64,000 nucleotides of DNA, from positions 1 through 64,000 of the forward strand of contig NZ_JARPQB010000020.1 of the NCBI RefSeq assembly GCF_029478665.1, given 5' to 3'. Of the stretch, positions 60,978 through 64,000 are shown piece by piece. The translations under genes and the position numbers were made by a program. The notes under the pieces were generated by a model that worked only from the letters and a program-made list of their open reading frames with translations, ran no database searches and was not told the DNA's origin. Source of the stretch: Pseudomonas entomophila. GTDB taxonomy: Bacteria; Pseudomonadota; Gammaproteobacteria; Pseudomonadales; Pseudomonadaceae. Positions within the stretch are counted from its first letter, which is position 1; every line of letters starts with the position of its first letter.

Positions 60978-63389
60978 ATGTCCGCACGCCGTACCTCGCT
61001 AGCCTGCAGCATTCGCCAGGCGACCCTCGCGCTGAGCCTTTGCGGTGCCGCGCTGGCGACCTCCACCGCCTGGGCCGCCCCGCAGCGCTACGATATTCCG
61101 GCCGGCAGCCTGGCTTCGGCGATCAGCCAGTTCGCCGCCGCCAGCGGCGTGACCATCAGCTTCAGCCACGACGAAACCACCGGGCTGCAGTCTTCAGGGC
61201 TGCACGGCAGCTTCGAGCTGGAGCAAGGCTTTGCCGCGTTGCTGCAGGGCTCCGGGTTGCGGGTGCAACCGATGGGCGAAAAGCGCTATGTGCTGAGCAA
61301 GGCGCCCACCGACGGGGCCGTCGAGCTGGGTGCGACCAGCATCGATGCCATGGGCCTGGGCAGCACCACCGAGGGCACGGGCAGCTACACCACGGGCTCG
61401 GCCAACACCGCGACCGGGCTGCGCCTCTCCGCGCGCGAGACGCCGCAGTCGGTGAGCGTGGTCACCCGCCAGCAGATCGAAGACCAGAACCTGACGGACG
61501 TTGCCCAGGTGCTCGAGCAAACCCCGGGCGTGGTGGTCAACAGCATGGGGCCGGCCGGCAGCGACGGTAACCATATCTATGTGCGTGGCTTCGAGGTCGG
61601 CAGCATCCAGGTCGACGGCGTCAACCGCCCCGACACCTATGGCTTTCGCGACGACCTGGCCGACATGGTCTCGTACGACCGGGTGGAAGTGGTACGCGGG
61701 GCCACGGGCCTGATGTCGGGGACCGGCGACCCCGGTGCCACCATCAACCTGATCCGCAAGAAGCCGACTGTCGAGACCCAACGCAAGCTGACCCTCAAGG
61801 CCGGCTCGTGGGACAACTACCGCACCGAACTGGACGTGTCCGGCAAGCTGTCGGAAAGCGGCCATGTACGCGGCCGTTTCGTGGCGTCGACCACCGACAG
61901 CCAAAGCCATATCGACCGCCAGTCGCTGAAAAAGGAAGTGGCCTACGGCGTGGTGGAATGGGATGTCACCGACAGCACGATGCTGACCGTGGGGGCGGAA
62001 TACCAGGAGCTGGACAGCGACGGCGCTGGCAACCATGGCTTCCCGATGTACAACACCGATGGCAGCCACTTCAACCCTTCGCGCTCGTTCAACTCGGCCT
62101 CGGACTGGAGCTACCACAAGCGCCGCGCGAAAACGCTGTTCACCACCCTGGAACACCAGCTGGACAATGGCTGGCAGTTGAAGCTGAATGCCGAGCACAG
62201 CCGCCGCAGCTACGACGATGCCTTCGCCACCGCCGCCAGCGGCACCGTCAACCCAGACGGCAGCGGCATCAGCACCTGGACCGGGCGCTGGGCGGGCGAG
62301 CCCCGGCAGACCTCGTTCGATCTGTCGGCCAACGGCCCGTTCGAGTTGTTCACCCGTGAACACCAGGCGTACCTCGGTGCCAGTCACTACCGGGCCTACT
62401 ACCGCAACAACGGCTACCCGCTCTGGTCGCTGCAGAGCATCGACAACATCCACTCCTGGGACGGTTCGCTGGCGATCCCGGACGCCATCCACGCCAAGTC
62501 CACCAAGGACGCGCTGGACGAAACCCAGGACGGCCTGGTGGCATCGGTGCGCTGGAGCCTGGCCGACGACCTGTCGCTGATCACCGGGGCGCGGGTGATC
62601 GACTGGAAACGCGACGAAGCCAACACCACCCTGGCCACCGGCGACACCAGCCGCACCTCGCGCAGCGAGACCGGGGTTGTCACCCCCTACATGGGGCTGG
62701 TCTACGACCTCAACGAAAACTGGTCGGCGTACGCCAGCTACACCACCATCTTCAAGCCGCAAAGCAAGCAGGATGTCAGTGGCGGCTACATCGAGCCGGA
62801 AGAAGGCGTGAACTACGAGCTGGGGCTCAAGAGCGAGTTCTGGGACAAGCGCCTGACCACCGCGTTCAGTGTCTTCGAGGTGCATCAGGACAACCTGGCC
62901 GTGGCGGACGGCAGCAACCTCGCCCCCGATGGCAACCAGGCCTACCGCGCCGAGTCGGGTACCAAGACCCGTGGCTTCGAAATGGAGATGGCGGGCGAGA
63001 TCCTGCCCGGCTGGCAAGTCTCCGCCGGCTACACCTATGCGGTGGCCAAGGACTCCGATGGCAAGCGCCTGCTCACGGAAGTACCACGCGATACCCTCAA
63101 ACTGTTCACCAGTTATCGCCTGCAATCCCTGCCGCAGCTGAAAGTCGGCGGTGGTGTGCGCTGGCAAGGCGCGGAGTACGCCAAGAACGCAGGGCCCGAC
63201 GGCGAAACGTTCAACCAGGGCGCCTACAGCGTGGTCGACCTGATGGCGCAATACGCGTTCACCCCGCAAACCAGCGTCGCCTTGAACCTCAACAATGTGT
63301 TCGACGAGAAGTACTACACCGCGATCGGTTCGCGGGGTTGGTATGGCACCCCGCGTAGCGCCACGGCCACGTTGGTCTACGCGTTCTGA
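60978..63389 (+). CDS. TonB-dependent siderophore receptor with STN signalling domain
   Basis: 803 residues. Signal to about 33, then STN domain IPAGSLASAISQFAAASGVTISF (about 40-110), plug with GSDGNHIYVRGFEVGSIQVDGV, and a 22-strand barrel ending in ATLVYAF. Imports a ferric siderophore across the outer membrane and signals to the FecR-like protein encoded upstream. The ligand is not determined. caggaacccc precedes the ATG, and 137 bp separate it from the FecR gene, allowing an ECF-dependent promoter. Confidence 0.9.
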   Translation: MSARRTSLACSIRQATLALSLCGAALATSTAWAAPQRYDIPAGSLASAISQFAAASGVTISFSHDETTGLQSSGLHGSFELEQGFAALLQGSGLRVQPMGEKRYVLSKAPTDGAVELGATSIDAMGLGSTTEGTGSYTTGSANTATGLRLSARETPQSVSVVTRQQIEDQNLTDVAQVLEQTPGVVVNSMGPAGSDGNHIYVRGFEVGSIQVDGVNRPDTYGFRDDLADMVSYDRVEVVRGATGLMSGTGDPGATINLIRKKPTVETQRKLTLKAGSWDNYRTELDVSGKLSESGHVRGRFVASTTDSQSHIDRQSLKKEVAYGVVEWDVTDSTMLTVGAEYQELDSDGAGNHGFPMYNTDGSHFNPSRSFNSASDWSYHKRRAKTLFTTLEHQLDNGWQLKLNAEHSRRSYDDAFATAASGTVNPDGSGISTWTGRWAGEPRQTSFDLSANGPFELFTREHQAYLGASHYRAYYRNNGYPLWSLQSIDNIHSWDGSLAIPDAIHAKSTKDALDETQDGLVASVRWSLADDLSLITGARVIDWKRDEANTTLATGDTSRTSRSETGVVTPYMGLVYDLNENWSAYASYTTIFKPQSKQDVSGGYIEPEEGVNYELGLKSEFWDKRLTTAFSVFEVHQDNLAVADGSNLAPDGNQAYRAESGTKTRGFEMEMAGEILPGWQVSAGYTYAVAKDSDGKRLLTEVPRDTLKLFTSYRLQSLPQLKVGGGVRWQGAEYAKNAGPDGETFNQGAYSVVDLMAQYAFTPQTSVALNLNNVFDEKYYTAIGSRGWYGTPRSATATLVYAF

Positions 63390-63406
63390 CGCAAGGGTGT
63401 GAAGCC

Positions 63407-63435
63407 TGGTGGTCTCCCGCGCGCGGGGGCCACCA
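63407..63435 (+). terminator. Inverted repeat after the receptor gene
   Basis: tggtggtctcccgc pairs with gcgggggccacca. It is a GC-rich stem 18 bp after the stop, without a T tract. Confidence 0.45.
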
Positions 63436-63509
63436 AACGGCGGGTGATAGCCTTTTAGAATCACCACGCAGTCTCTACAATCATGCCCCGATTTCCCTGG
63501 AAGCTCTGC

Positions 63510-64000
63510 ATGACTGTCTTCACACGCCTGTGCCTCTGCCTTGGTCTCACCCTCGGTGGCTGCGCTGCCGTCCCCCAGAATCAGGTGGCACCGGTCACCC
63601 TGCCGTCACCGGCGAACGAGGCGCAAAAGCCGAGTGTCCATGTCTCGGTGAGCCACTACTTCGGCTCCCCGTTACCCCACCAGTTGGCGGGTTCGCTCAA
63701 GGGCGCTGCCTTGGAGATGGACACGCAACGCTTGCAAAGGCTGGCCGCCCTTTCCCCGCTAGCCCCCGCTGGGGTGCAGCAGAACACCACGCAACAGGTG
63801 CGCCAGATCCTCGACGAAACCGGGTTGTTCGCGCATGTCAGCATGAATGGCGAAGCGGTGCGCCCTGGTGATTACCAGCTGGATCTGCGTGTCTACACCT
63901 ACTGGCCGTTCAGTGCCGGTGAGGCGCTGGCCAGCATGGCCACACTGGTTACCTTGGGGCTTGTCCCCAGCAGCCGGCCACAGGAATTCAAGTTGATCCT
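63510..64000 (+). CDS. Putative lipoprotein, truncated by the window edge
   Basis: The frame runs to the end of the window. MTVFTRLCLCLGLTLGGC carries a lipobox (LGGC), so C18 is probably lipidated. Later parts read VSVSHYFGSPLPHQLAGSL and YQLDLRVYTYWPFSAGEAL. An ATG nine codons earlier at 63483 is an alternative start. No family is recognised from the visible part. Confidence 0.6.
   Translation, partial: MTVFTRLCLCLGLTLGGCAAVPQNQVAPVTLPSPANEAQKPSVHVSVSHYFGSPLPHQLAGSLKGAALEMDTQRLQRLAALSPLAPAGVQQNTTQQVRQILDETGLFAHVSMNGEAVRPGDYQLDLRVYTYWPFSAGEALASMATLVTLGLVPSSRPQEFKLI

Overview
The window reads as chromosome of a fluorescent Pseudomonas, probably of the P. putida group. This is inferred from gene content (proXWV-type amine ABC transporter, DUF2986, MipA, DUF533, DUF6124/DUF3077, FecI-FecR-TonB receptor), high-GC codon use, and Pseudomonas REP/REPIN elements of two classes (gtaggagcggcttcagccgc and gtaggagccggctttgccgg). 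No tRNA, rRNA, CRISPR array or complete insertion sequence was recognised.

Layout. 0.36-6.3 kb: MFS exporter, malate dehydrogenase, a leaderless multidomain cell-wall-hydrolase-like protein and a divergent serine-hydrolase lipoprotein. 6.3-11.8 kb: an aromatic-amino-acid-lyase homologue lacking the Ala-Ser-Gly MIO triad, followed upstream by a quaternary-amine/histidine-type ABC transporter and a divergent LysR gene broken by one extra base. 11.8-14.4 kb: AT-richer accessory patch with a DUF559 nuclease and a lipoprotein. 14.4-15.5 kb: a ferredoxin-like protein behind a clear cobalamin riboswitch. 15.6-18.3 kb: first DUF6124-DUF3077 module with a long structured leader, an AT-rich membrane-protein gene, then an orphan second copy of the leader. 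18.3-22 kb: cytochrome c, LysR, SGNH hydrolase and a VOC protein. 22-25.1 kb: a 954-residue tandem-repeat protein. 25.5-35.1 kb: ACT protein, Ada/AlkA repair fusion, chitinase plus LPMO without signal peptides, gamma-glutamylamine-synthetase-like enzyme, RNase T2, MipA and a flavin quinone reductase.

35.2-45.8 kb is the largest metabolic unit: one minus-strand run of ten genes, DUF1329 - DUF1302 - RND/MMPL - YCF48-like - amine dehydrogenase heavy chain - MauE - MauD - TTQ light chain - monohaem cytochrome c - dihaem cytochrome c. The light chain best fits aromatic (aralkylamine) dehydrogenase. The cytochromes should take its electrons, MauD/MauE should form its disulfides, and the RND/DUF1302/DUF1329 proteins suggest a dedicated envelope pathway for a hydrophobic compound. 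No MauG is present. 46-53.6 kb: FAD amine/amino-acid oxidase, AraC regulator, MFS symporter, acyl-CoA ligase, thiolase and a divergent PAS-LuxR regulator.

53.7-56 kb: an AT-richer overlapping pair (dGTPase-like HD enzyme plus nucleotidyltransferase) with the look of a defence cassette. 56-59.3 kb: DUF533 protein, unknown membrane protein and the second DUF6124-DUF3077 module with its leader. 59.4-64 kb: Fur/ECF-type iron-uptake unit (sigma factor, FecR-like, TonB receptor) and a lipoprotein cut by the window edge.

The most novel signal is the approximately 300-nt leader found three times (16.4-16.7, 18.0-18.3 and 59.0-59.3 kb). It has several conserved hairpins, compensatory base changes and complementary CTTGCAG/CTGCAAG loops.
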